NCBI GenBank assembly: GCA_002163245.1
Contig: MAAL01000127.1
Coordinates: 186,001-250,000, forward strand
Source of the DNA: Gammaproteobacteria bacterium 42_54_T18
GTDB taxonomy: Bacteria > Pseudomonadota > Gammaproteobacteria > Pseudomonadales > Ketobacteraceae
Length of the DNA: 64,000 nucleotides
Reading direction: 5' to 3'
Numbering within the stretch: position 1 is the stretch's first letter; each line of letters begins with the position of its first letter. The notes beneath the pieces were generated by a model. It made no database searches. It saw only the letters and a list, made by a program, of their open reading frames with translations, and was not told the DNA's origin. The translations under genes were made by a program, and so were the position numbers. Below are positions 1-8,269 of this stretch, piece by piece.

Positions 1-849
1 GGTGAAAGCCGCTGTGCCCAGTTGCTGTCCTTCATATTCATCGTCGCCGTCATACACCACTTGAACCACTGCGCCGGCGGGTACTTGATCTATCTGCAAC
101 GGAATACTCGCTTTACGTAACGCAGTTTCACGGAATAACGCGATATTATGAGCCTCCCCAATTTTTTCCACTGGACTGCTATCATTTGCTTTCATATACA
201 CCGTTAAAATGCCGTAACTACTGAAATCACCTTGATGAGTCACATCTACCATCAATTTAGGTTTATCTTCTTGAGTGTTTAACTCTAACGAAGCAATACC
301 CGTCGTCGAATTGTTCTGCCCTTTACGTACCATAATAGGTATAGAAAACGATAACCGAGGGATCAACATAAGTTTCGCTCCTTTACCCTCAGACACAACG
401 CCATCTGTCGTTACCCCTGTATCCACCACCTTCATCAATAAATGCGAGCGGTACTCACCATCAGGCAAATCCGCAGGCAAGCGGAGGCGCAGCTTTATCC
501 GTTGATATTTACCCGGCCCAATCGTTACTTTACGCGGGCTATGGCGCAACATATCACTGGCAATATGATCCGCATCGGTATGAGTCTCAAGATCGATATA
601 CCCACCCTGCGCTGTTTGCGCTTTTTGCTGCCACTGAATACGATATACATTGGTGGTAGTGGTGGTATTCAATAAAGTTACGTCAGCCGTACGGTTACGC
701 TCATCCAATACAACACGAGTGGGAGTTATCATTAAACTCGCCTGCACCTGGCTGGCGAATAAATAAACGCCAGCGATCACCCACAGCAAGACTGATTTCA
801 ATATTATCGATTTCAACTTCATTTGCTTAAACATCCGTCTATTAGTCAT
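1..849 (-). CDS. PapD-like periplasmic pilus chaperone (C-terminus beyond window)
   Basis: This reading frame runs off the left edge, so only the first 283 codons are present. A hydrophobic signal peptide (about residues 15-37, ending near VQA) is followed by an immunoglobulin-like chaperone start: SLMITPTRVVLDERNRTADV, then a strand rich in Thr and Asn, then a KVTIGPGKYQRIKLRLRLP segment. That pattern is typical of the first domain of periplasmic pilus chaperones, in which a surface-exposed strand caps pilin subunits. Its gene follows a DUF4402-like pilin gene on the same strand, and an usher-like gene lies about 2 kb upstream in divergent orientation, which supports a role in subunit delivery. 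The start is ATG; the second ATG at codon 6 is an alternative. The family call is good. The subtype (classical or alternate chaperone) is not resolved. Confidence 0.8.
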   Translation of the reverse strand, partial: MTNRRMFKQMKLKSIILKSVLLWVIAGVYLFASQVQASLMITPTRVVLDERNRTADVTLLNTTTTTNVYRIQWQQKAQTAQGGYIDLETHTDADHIASDMLRHSPRKVTIGPGKYQRIKLRLRLPADLPDGEYRSHLLMKVVDTGVTTDGVVSEGKGAKLMLIPRLSFSIPIMVRKGQNNSTTGIASLELNTQEDKPKLMVDVTHQGDFSSYGILTVYMKANDSSPVEKIGEAHNIALFRETALRKASIPLQIDQVPAGAVVQVVYDGDDEYEGQQLGTAAFT

Positions 850-916
850 CGTTGTTCTCCAAGGTATTGATACTTTCAACATCTTTAATTCCACCGTACA
901 TTTATCGCTATAACAT

Positions 917-1417
917 TCAAAAAGAAACCTGAATATCGATGATGCCCGTATAGACTGCATCCCCATAATTTGTGCCTGTACCAGATGTACTCAACGTCGC
1001 CCCAAGCTTCAACAACGCCTCCCCGGCACCGTCTGTAATGATCGCGTCATGGGTAAAAGCGCTAATGGTAAATGGCTCAGCCATCCCTACGTTGAGCGTA
1101 AAATCTGCGATGGTGATGGTAAGCGGAGTAAAAACAGGATAAGCCGTTAATCTGTAATGACCGGCTTGACCAAAGCTTAGGGGATACAATTTACTGCTGG
1201 CATCCGGAGTGGCACCAGTATGGAATATCTTTAATGTGGATACCGTAGTGTTGTTAACCAGTGCAAAGGTGCCAAAGTGCAACGATTGCTCTTCATCCAT
1301 TGCTGCATTTGCGTTACTACTAAACAACACCACACTACAAACAATTGCCATAACCGAACGGTTTATTCTCAATGCAATAACTGATTGAAGGTGATTATTA
1401 GACAAAAAACACTTCAT
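917..1417 (-). CDS. DUF4402-like secreted pilin/adhesin subunit
   Basis: This 166-residue protein has a signal peptide ending near SNANA and a beta-rich mature part. Features such as LYPLSFGQAGHYRLTAYP, DFTLNVGMAEPF and the closing YTGIIDIQVSF resemble the DUF4402 family, small all-beta secreted proteins often encoded beside chaperones and ushers. The frame stays open upstream to 1543, but the ATG at 1417 has an AGGA-type ribosome site and places the signal peptide at the N-terminus, so the shorter form is preferred. It lies 67 bp upstream of the chaperone gene and 146 bp downstream of the lipoprotein gene on the same strand. It is probably the main structural subunit of a surface fibre. The family call is by pattern recognition. 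Confidence 0.62.
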   Translation of the reverse strand: MKCFLSNNHLQSVIALRINRSVMAIVCSVVLFSSNANAAMDEEQSLHFGTFALVNNTTVSTLKIFHTGATPDASSKLYPLSFGQAGHYRLTAYPVFTPLTITIADFTLNVGMAEPFTISAFTHDAIITDGAGEALLKLGATLSTSGTGTNYGDAVYTGIIDIQVSF

Positions 1418-1563
1418 AATTCTTGTCCTACTTTCAAACTGACCATTAGTATCAGTAGTATTTTGATTCCAGATGCAAATGCATAAAAATTTGATGCTTA
1501 TACAAATACAATATAAAACCTGTTTAACGATCAACATTAACATCTACCTTTTTCATCTTATTC

Positions 1564-2655
1564 TCACCACGCTTGCACAATATCACCAGGGTTAACTCCA
1601 CTCGCCATATCCTCAAAATCAAAGTATCCATGAGCGGTTAACAGACTGGATCGCGAAACCGTTATCACTCCATAACGTTCAAGCCGATAACGTTTCTCCG
1701 GGCTATCCCGCCAATCAATAGCAACCCGACGAAATAACTGCAGTTTATCTCCAGGTACAACCAAACTCTCTGTACCCACATCTACTGTTACGCCCATATC
1801 ATCAACTGCCACAATTTTCGCCTGCATGGGAATACAATCTAACGCGGGTATTATAAAATCACTTTGCTGCTTCAGTATCTCTGTCATCAATGTTCCATAA
1901 TGGCTACGGAAATATTCCTGACTCAATGATTTACGTTGCTTTAGCGCATCAACATTTACGTAGGCTTTATCGGCAAAGGTTTGCCGCTTTATTACAACAC
2001 CTGTCCCCCCATCATAGACATTCATTGATACTGCAAGGTGGCGAATGACTTTTCCCATGATTTTTTTCCGTGCGGCAGAATCCATGACTAAACGCATAAC
2101 GCCGATACTTGGATCTTCAATGGACATATCTTCTATCATTCCCGTAACAATAAACTGTACGCCAAGTTCATCTGCTAACTGCTTTATTTGCTGACTTTTT
2201 GGCTCTACCCATGCCCCACTGCGTCTATCAATTTCGTTTAACAAACGCAGATGCGTTGCTGGTTTAACAATAAACCGCTCTTGATCAATGAAGCCCCCCA
2301 AAATTTCCGGGTATTGTCGCTCTATATCCGAAAAATCAACCGAATCTCTCCGATTACGAATATCAAAAGCCAATAATGCAATGCCCCGGCGATAGGAGTA
2401 CTTAGGGTCTGCTTCCGGTGGGCACTGCTGCTTAATAACTCGTCGTTTCGCGGCATTATCTCCCTCCTGGTCAACGACATCATCTACTGCTTCAACCTCT
2501 CCCGGCAGATCCCCATCCAAGAATGCATTTAGGTCTGACTTTGGTAGTTCAAATGAAGGTAACTCAAATGAAGGTAGCTCAAATGATCGAATTGTACTGC
2601 AACCTGAAATTGCTAAAAATAGAATGCTGCTTGTTAATGCAGATAGATAATTCAC
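1564..2655 (-). CDS. FlgT-like outer-membrane lipoprotein with SFELP repeats
   Basis: This 363-residue lipoprotein has the lipobox LAISGC (Cys19). Next come three in-frame SFELP pentapeptides and an acidic stretch. The body resembles flagellar assembly protein FlgT and TolB-N/CsgG-like folds: RGIALLAFDIRNRR opens a beta-alpha domain, QLADELGVQFIVTGMIEDM is the characteristic 'asks whether it is present' strand-helix, and the last 80 residues resemble the FlgT C-terminal beta domain, ending GDIVQAW. In vibrios FlgT forms the H-ring around the flagellar motor. No flagellar gene is visible here, and the neighbours are chaperone, pilin and usher-like genes, so it may be a ring or plug around the fibre export pore. 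GTG at 2655 is chosen because GAGAGGA sits six bases upstream; GTG at 2661 would overlap that site. Confidence 0.6.
   Translation of the reverse strand: MNYLSALTSSILFLAISGCSTIRSFELPSFELPSFELPKSDLNAFLDGDLPGEVEAVDDVVDQEGDNAAKRRVIKQQCPPEADPKYSYRRGIALLAFDIRNRRDSVDFSDIERQYPEILGGFIDQERFIVKPATHLRLLNEIDRRSGAWVEPKSQQIKQLADELGVQFIVTGMIEDMSIEDPSIGVMRLVMDSAARKKIMGKVIRHLAVSMNVYDGGTGVVIKRQTFADKAYVNVDALKQRKSLSQEYFRSHYGTLMTEILKQQSDFIIPALDCIPMQAKIVAVDDMGVTVDVGTESLVVPGDKLQLFRRVAIDWRDSPEKRYRLERYGVITVSRSSLLTAHGYFDFEDMASGVNPGDIVQAW
2543..2587 (-). repeat. Three 15-bp tandem repeats encoding SFELP
   Basis: Three consecutive 15-bp units differ at only a few bases and encode the pentapeptide SFELP three times, directly after the lipidated cysteine of the FlgT-like lipoprotein. 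Gain or loss of a unit would keep the reading frame and only change tether length. Confidence 0.85.
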
Positions 2656-2909
2656 AGCCACTCCTCTCTTAACCTATATATACAAAATTCCACAACTGTC
2701 TATACATCGCACATTTATCTATCGACATTATTGACAGTTCGTTAGCGTCAACATGATTAAAAGCAAAAAGTGGGCCAAAACGATAAAACAATACCGTAGA
2801 AAAAACCTCTCTACGGTGGCATTAGTTTTGCAGACTTCATTATTTCAACGACAACCGCCAACATTCGATCCATTTATTTTGACAACATTTAGCACCTTTG
2901 AGGAATAAA

Positions 2910-5900
2910 GTGAAAAATCATGCCTTCATCAACATTCTTTCGGTATTTTTCTTACTGCTTAGCCTTCCTGCTATAGCAGTTACCTTTGATGAGGATGAAT
3001 ACACTCTTTTGGATCTCCAGTATCAACGCTACAGTTTAGCGAGTGGCCTTGAATCTTACCTCCATGATGATTCAGTCTACATTCTGCTAGAAGATCTCGT
3101 TTCTGCGCTTGAACTGAACATAAAAGTCAGCACAAATGAAGCGAAAGGCTACATTATGACTGAAGATGCCGGATTCACGCTAGAGCATATTCTGGAAGAA
3201 TGGTTTATCACTATCCGTGAGCGAAAAGTGAAAGTTGACGAAGACAACATCGTTATTCATGATAGCTTTTTATACATAAAAAGCGATTCACTAGAAGATT
3301 GGTTTGGTATACAGTTCAAACTGGCGTACTCAGAATTAATATTACAATTAACCGCAAAACAAAAATTACCCGCCCTAGAAAGAATAAAACGACTTAATAG
3401 AAAAATTGGATCTCAGGAGTTTTCAAAAACAGCGCAAAATCCACTATTAAGGGATCCTTATGAATTAATCGAATTGCCTTCGGCAGACCTTCGCATTTCG
3501 AATTTCATACGCAACAATGACACTAATGGAACAACAAGCAATACCTTCTACACACTAAGTACTCATGGCGATATGGGATATATGAACACAGCCCTATTTG
3601 CAAGCGGCAGTCAGGAAGACGGCCTTAGAAACGTGTCTGTTCGAATGGATAGATTCGATCACACCGCAGAGATATTGGCCCCTCTCAATCTCTCTCAAGT
3701 TAGTATTGGCGACCTATCGCACCCCGGCCTACCCTTGGCACCCAGTAGCTTCGGGAGAGGTGTGATTGTTGGAAATGATATCGCAACACGTCAGGCATCA
3801 CGAAACATTACCACGATCGAAGGGGACTATTATCCGGGGCAAGAAGTTGAACTCTATTTTAACGATGCTCTCATTGGTTATCAGATTGTCCCAGACGATG
3901 GGCACTACAAATTTGAAGATGTTATCCTCTTTCTAGGTGACAATGCTTTTGTATTAAAATTTTATGACTCAAATGGGACCATTGAAACCAAAAACAGAAA
4001 CATTCTAGTAGGTTCAAACCCAGAAGATATCGGTAAATTAAAATATACTGCATCGGTTTCTCAACCGAACAAAAGTGTTATAAAGATTGACAGCACTCTG
4101 AATAATCAAGAAATTGAAACAACGACCCAAGCCGTATTAAACACACGATATGCATTCCATCAAAAAATAAGTGCACAATTTGGATTATTAAGTAATGAAT
4201 TCAATGGAAAACGGGTTACCTATTCCCATCTAGGTTTACAGTCCAATCTTTTAGGCACTACGTTAACGGCTAACGCCACCCGCCAGAATGACCAACTCAT
4301 TGGTGTCGTTTACAACCTTAACGGAAGTGCCTTTGGCACCAGCTATAGTATTGGAGTAACTGAACACAATGAGAATTTTGAAGATATCACTCTTATCAAT
4401 GACGACATTACTGCTACCACCGACGACCCCGTAGATGTACAGAAACGAAGCTACCATTTATCATTAGCTACCCGACGAGACCTTGGTTCATTTACTTTGC
4501 GTGCACAAAGAAATGAGCGCCTTGTCGGTTTTAGCGAACATTACAGGCTTGGCCTTTCGGGAAGCCTGTGGGGTACAAATTGGGGCAACACAAATGAATA
4601 CAACCTCAGTGATGATGGCGAAGATGAAACCAATGAAAAGCTGGAAGGTGGACTTTTTTTTAGCCGTGCTATTTCACCGTTATCGGTACGCTTACGCTTA
4701 AATTACGAAATTATCCCTGAGTCTCTCTTAACGTCAGCGGGATTCTCTTTTTCATACAAGCCCTCATCAAAAAGCACTCTAAATTTCAGCCTCCTCCATA
4801 ACGCAGTAGATCATTCTACGGAATACGAACTATCGGGTAGCTGGAAATTTCAATACTTACAAATGACTCCTAGACTCCGACTTGACGACGATAATAACTC
4901 ATTGGCCATTCTTGAGTTTTCCACATCTATTGGAAAACGCAACGGACGATTTGGTAATTACTATAATCTTGACAGCAAAAAAAGGTCAACCCGCGGAGCC
5001 CTTAGGGCACGCCTGTTTGATGACACAAATACGAACGGAATTTACGATGATGGTGAAGACCTATTAAGCGGTGGAATAATAAAATCAGAGCAATTGCGAA
5101 GCAAAGGTATTTCCAACAAGGCTGGCATTGCATGGATTGACAATGTAGCCCCCTGGATCCCATCCGATATCGCTTACGAAAACCATAGCCTAGAGGCAGG
5201 TTCCATGCGATACACAGGGAAACCCTTTTCTGTGGCAATAAGACCTGGAAAAGTTACCGAAGTGGACATACCATTTTCACGTACAGGTGATATAGATGGC
5301 AACGTGTATCGACAATTCAGCAATGGCACTAAAAAGCCTGAGCGAGGCGTCATCGTCGTTGCATATAACACTGCGGGTGAACCCGCAGCAAAAAACCGTA
5401 CCGATTATGATGGCTTTTTTAGTTTTGAAGGGTTAATGCCTAGTACTTACACTCTTAAAGTAAAAAATGAAGTTATTATTAGCTCATCTAGAGAAAATGT
5501 CATCATTACTAATTCCGGCGAATATTTTGATAATTATAATTTAGTCATTGGTCCAGAAAAAATTAGCGACCCCGTTCATAACAAAGAATTTGAAAAAACA
5601 ATAGAACCGACACCATTGAGCAAACCAATTGCTGATCCACTATCACAGCATTCTCTTATCGAAACGGAATCATTCGCTATCCCAAAGCCATCCTCCGTTA
5701 CTGTAAAAACCAGCCCTACCCCAACGCCTCCACCTACCATAGAAAAAACAAAATCTGTACAAAACCCACCAATACCGACACCGACAATGAATGTAAAAAA
5801 TCTTTTTCAATACGCAATTAAAGTTGGCAGTTATTCCAACAAGAATTATGCAGACGCCACCATTAGGAGGTTAAATAAACTTAATCACAAGAACTACACA

Positions 5901-6047
5901 AAAACATTTAACACATCAAAAGGCATCTTTACCCGTGTGTACGCAGGCCCTTTCTCTAACAAGCGTGAAGCAGAAAATGTAAAAAACGACGTTAACAGGC
6001 GCTACAACGGAAATGCTTTTGTTGTAGCTTTTAAGAACGAGAATTGA
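2910..6047 (+). CDS. Usher-like outer-membrane beta-barrel protein with C-terminal SPOR domain
   Basis: This 1045-residue exported protein starts with a signal peptide (FINILSVFFLLLSLPAIA). The N-terminal 150 residues look like a periplasmic usher N-domain. The core from about residue 175 to 690 is a long series of alternating amphipathic strands with GDYYPGQEVELYFNDALIGY and YKFEDVILFLGDNAFVLKFY, typical of fimbrial ushers of the CS1/TcfC kind. A LFDDTNTNGIYDDGED calcium-type loop and a carboxypeptidase-regulatory-like fold follow (TDYDGFFSFEGLMPSTYTLK). A Pro/Thr-rich linker then leads to an SPOR domain in the last 80 residues (YAIKVGSYSNKNYADATIRR and FTRVYAGPFSNKREAENV). SPOR domains bind peptidoglycan lacking stem peptides, so this pore may be held to the wall. 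GTG at 2910 is chosen because GAGGA lies five bases upstream; TTG at 2898 is possible. Divergent from the lipoprotein-pilin-chaperone genes. Confidence 0.7.
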   Translation: MKNHAFINILSVFFLLLSLPAIAVTFDEDEYTLLDLQYQRYSLASGLESYLHDDSVYILLEDLVSALELNIKVSTNEAKGYIMTEDAGFTLEHILEEWFITIRERKVKVDEDNIVIHDSFLYIKSDSLEDWFGIQFKLAYSELILQLTAKQKLPALERIKRLNRKIGSQEFSKTAQNPLLRDPYELIELPSADLRISNFIRNNDTNGTTSNTFYTLSTHGDMGYMNTALFASGSQEDGLRNVSVRMDRFDHTAEILAPLNLSQVSIGDLSHPGLPLAPSSFGRGVIVGNDIATRQASRNITTIEGDYYPGQEVELYFNDALIGYQIVPDDGHYKFEDVILFLGDNAFVLKFYDSNGTIETKNRNILVGSNPEDIGKLKYTASVSQPNKSVIKIDSTLNNQEIETTTQAVLNTRYAFHQKISAQFGLLSNEFNGKRVTYSHLGLQSNLLGTTLTANATRQNDQLIGVVYNLNGSAFGTSYSIGVTEHNENFEDITLINDDITATTDDPVDVQKRSYHLSLATRRDLGSFTLRAQRNERLVGFSEHYRLGLSGSLWGTNWGNTNEYNLSDDGEDETNEKLEGGLFFSRAISPLSVRLRLNYEIIPESLLTSAGFSFSYKPSSKSTLNFSLLHNAVDHSTEYELSGSWKFQYLQMTPRLRLDDDNNSLAILEFSTSIGKRNGRFGNYYNLDSKKRSTRGALRARLFDDTNTNGIYDDGEDLLSGGIIKSEQLRSKGISNKAGIAWIDNVAPWIPSDIAYENHSLEAGSMRYTGKPFSVAIRPGKVTEVDIPFSRTGDIDGNVYRQFSNGTKKPERGVIVVAYNTAGEPAAKNRTDYDGFFSFEGLMPSTYTLKVKNEVIISSSRENVIITNSGEYFDNYNLVIGPEKISDPVHNKEFEKTIEPTPLSKPIADPLSQHSLIETESFAIPKPSSVTVKTSPTPTPPPTIEKTKSVQNPPIPTPTMNVKNLFQYAIKVGSYSNKNYADATIRRLNKLNHKNYTKTFNTSKGIFTRVYAGPFSNKREAENVKNDVNRRYNGNAFVVAFKNEN

Positions 6048-6093
6048 TCCCACGACGTTGACGTCTAACCTACTTCCTAAAAATGGAAAACCC

Positions 6094-6795
6094 ATGAAAA
6101 AATCAATCGGCTTATTTATTCTATTTAGCCTAAGTACATTAACAATCGCAAACCCCACAGCCCTATATGCACAATCGCTGGATAGTGACAATAATATAAA
6201 AAACCCGTCAAATTTCCAAAAAACTGACATTTCACTCATCTATGATATCAAAAACAAATCAAAGGAAAATAATCGTAAAAAAAACGACGATGACACCCCA
6301 AAAAAAATAAAAATGACTCCCAAAGAAATTCGCCTTGAAATCGTAAGAAATAGCATTAAAAAAATGGTACTAAAAAATTCAACCTCAAACAGCGTCCTTG
6401 GAGGTGTCATTGGCGCTGTAGCAACAGCCCAACCAGCAGGACTTCTATTAGGGGGGGTTGCAGGAATTTTACAAGGAAAATCAATGCGCTACGAAGAAGC
6501 TCAAGCAAAACTTCATAAAATGGAAAAAGCCATATTGGCATCCGAAGACTATGAATTGACTGCAGAAGAAATCCGCCTTGCTGCATACTCTGAGGTCAAT
6601 TTATTTGAGTTCCTTGCACTTTCATCATCTCCGATAACTATCAAAGTTAATACCGGCAAACCAAAGCGAAAACCTCCACAATTATCACAACACCCTATTA
6701 ACAACTGCTATGGATATTCCTCAGGAGAATCAGATGCCTCGAGTATTTCTAGAAAGCGCCTGCTTGCGTCCAAGTGTCTTTACAATATGAATTAG
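6094..6795 (+). CDS. Secreted protein with glycine-zipper segment, function unknown
   Basis: This 233-residue protein has a signal peptide (KKSIGLFILFSLSTLTIANP, cleavage near LYAQ). A Lys/Asn-rich spacer follows, then a Gly/Ala-rich hydrophobic stretch (SVLGGVIGAVATAQPAGLLL) of the kind found in glycine-zipper membrane inserts. A charged helix precedes the C-terminal segment, which ends with two cysteines. It lies 46 bp downstream of the usher-like gene on the same strand and is probably cotranscribed. ATG at 6094 is preferred because it starts the signal peptide and follows TGGAAA; the frame extends to a TTG at 6058. I do not recognise the family. The AT-rich, Lys-rich codon use differs somewhat from flanking genes. 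Confidence 0.55.
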   Translation: MKKSIGLFILFSLSTLTIANPTALYAQSLDSDNNIKNPSNFQKTDISLIYDIKNKSKENNRKKNDDDTPKKIKMTPKEIRLEIVRNSIKKMVLKNSTSNSVLGGVIGAVATAQPAGLLLGGVAGILQGKSMRYEEAQAKLHKMEKAILASEDYELTAEEIRLAAYSEVNLFEFLALSSSPITIKVNTGKPKRKPPQLSQHPINNCYGYSSGESDASSISRKRLLASKCLYNMN

Positions 6796-6855
6796 GTGAA
6801 CACACCAATTAGAAAATATCCGCTGCCAATGCCGTACCAACAAGAAACGATTACC

Positions 6856-8157
6856 CTACTCTCGTTTTTTAACACCACTATGGCGCAAATAAAGCCACCC
6901 TCTCGAACTAAAAACCTCAAAAACATCTGATAATTCTTGTTTTATTTCTGACGTTTTTGTACCAGGAATCAATTTCTTTATTCGTTTAAAAATACGATTC
7001 AAGGGTGTTTTACCATCCATATAGAAAAATAATTGTTTCGTTATCGCGGTACCCTTAATGTTAATTTTCTCTTCATACCTTTTTACTTTATACGTAACAG
7101 TAATAGGTTTAGGGGGCATCATAGATTCAGACAGGATTTTGTGTTGACCTTCCATCTCATCAACAAGCAACATTACATTATCCATATCATTTAATGTTGA
7201 TCGAGAGTTTTTTTTACGTGTCAAATAGAATTCATGTTTTTTGAACTGCCCGCATAATTTTTCTGCGACCGACTGCTGCTGCCTTTTTTTCATTTGTTTA
7301 AAACGACGCTGTACTTGTACGTCAGAAACGAGATTACAAGGATCGTAAAATCGCCTATCTCGGCCGACAAAATCAGCTAAAAACATTCCTGTTGGTTCTA
7401 TCAATTGATACAATTCCTGAACATCAAAGCAACGATCCCTGCTATGCAACAACAAATCATAGAGACCCTCATCGCCATATCCATCGTCAGACATTTCATG
7501 CCCCCACAATCCTGCATCCAAATCACGTTTGAAATTATTGAATTTTGGTAGGTGATCGAGTAGCTTCCTCGCCATTTCAATCTTTTCAGGTATATCCGCG
7601 GAAGCCGGCAAATATTCTCGAAGCAAGGCCTGCATTTCATAGACGGTAGTTCTACCGTACCGACCGTAAAGCATCAAGAAGATGGCACCATCATCTTGCA
7701 AAACATCGACTAGCGCTTGTAACCCTTGCTCCGTTGATTCAAGGTGATGTAACACACCTGAACAATTAATATAATCAAATTTTCCTAGCCCCAGAGAAGG
7801 TAACTCCAGCAACGACGCGGTTACCCAGGTAATATTAGTGAGCCCTCTAATGGCTGCTCTTTTTTCAGCAACAGCACGGGATGCTTCAGACATATCCAGA
7901 TAAACTACTTCTCCATTACAATACCGCAGCTGTTCAGCCAAATAGATTACGGCATCCCCAGTACCTCCCCCCGCAACTAAACAGCGAAAACCTGACGAGA
8001 AGTCTCTTTTACCATTAAAACAATAGTGATTTAGCTTATCAAGGTTATCTCCCGTTGTCTTAACAAGCCTGTTTTTTTCATCATTGGGATTTCTTGGCGG
8101 GTACGGCAACGCCTCATAATGCTGTTTGACTTCAGGAAGAAGCAAAGTTTCATCCAT
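6856..8157 (-). CDS. Class I SAM-dependent methyltransferase with C-terminal winged-helix-like extension
   Basis: The 433-residue protein has a Rossmann methyltransferase core. The SAM-binding glycine motif is CLVAGGGTGDAVIYLAEQL (about residues 60-80), the acidic end of strand 2 is VVYLDMSEASR, and motif IV/post-I is FDYINCSGVLHHLE. The opening VKQHYEALPYPPRNP is typical of a bacterial methyltransferase group of unknown substrate. The last 90 residues (from TYKVKRYEEKINIKG to RGWLYLRHSG) look like a separate small domain resembling PqqD or winged-helix proteins that bind peptides. ATG at 8157 is chosen because AAGGACG lies eight bases upstream; an in-frame TTG at 8163 is too close to that site. 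It is about 110 bp downstream of the large kinase/FHA cluster, and whether it belongs to that unit is unclear. Substrate unknown. Confidence 0.72.
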   Translation of the reverse strand: MDETLLLPEVKQHYEALPYPPRNPNDEKNRLVKTTGDNLDKLNHYCFNGKRDFSSGFRCLVAGGGTGDAVIYLAEQLRYCNGEVVYLDMSEASRAVAEKRAAIRGLTNITWVTASLLELPSLGLGKFDYINCSGVLHHLESTEQGLQALVDVLQDDGAIFLMLYGRYGRTTVYEMQALLREYLPASADIPEKIEMARKLLDHLPKFNNFKRDLDAGLWGHEMSDDGYGDEGLYDLLLHSRDRCFDVQELYQLIEPTGMFLADFVGRDRRFYDPCNLVSDVQVQRRFKQMKKRQQQSVAEKLCGQFKKHEFYLTRKKNSRSTLNDMDNVMLLVDEMEGQHKILSESMMPPKPITVTYKVKRYEEKINIKGTAITKQLFFYMDGKTPLNRIFKRIKKLIPGTKTSEIKQELSDVFEVFSSRGWLYLRHSGVKKRE

Positions 8158-8269
8158 TACCAACGTCCTTCTTATAAATTTACAAGTATATGAATCATCG
8201 AAAAAGTCGCCAGTTAACTATAGACTACACTGATAATTTTGAGAGCAGAGCTTAAGTCTATTAACAGTT

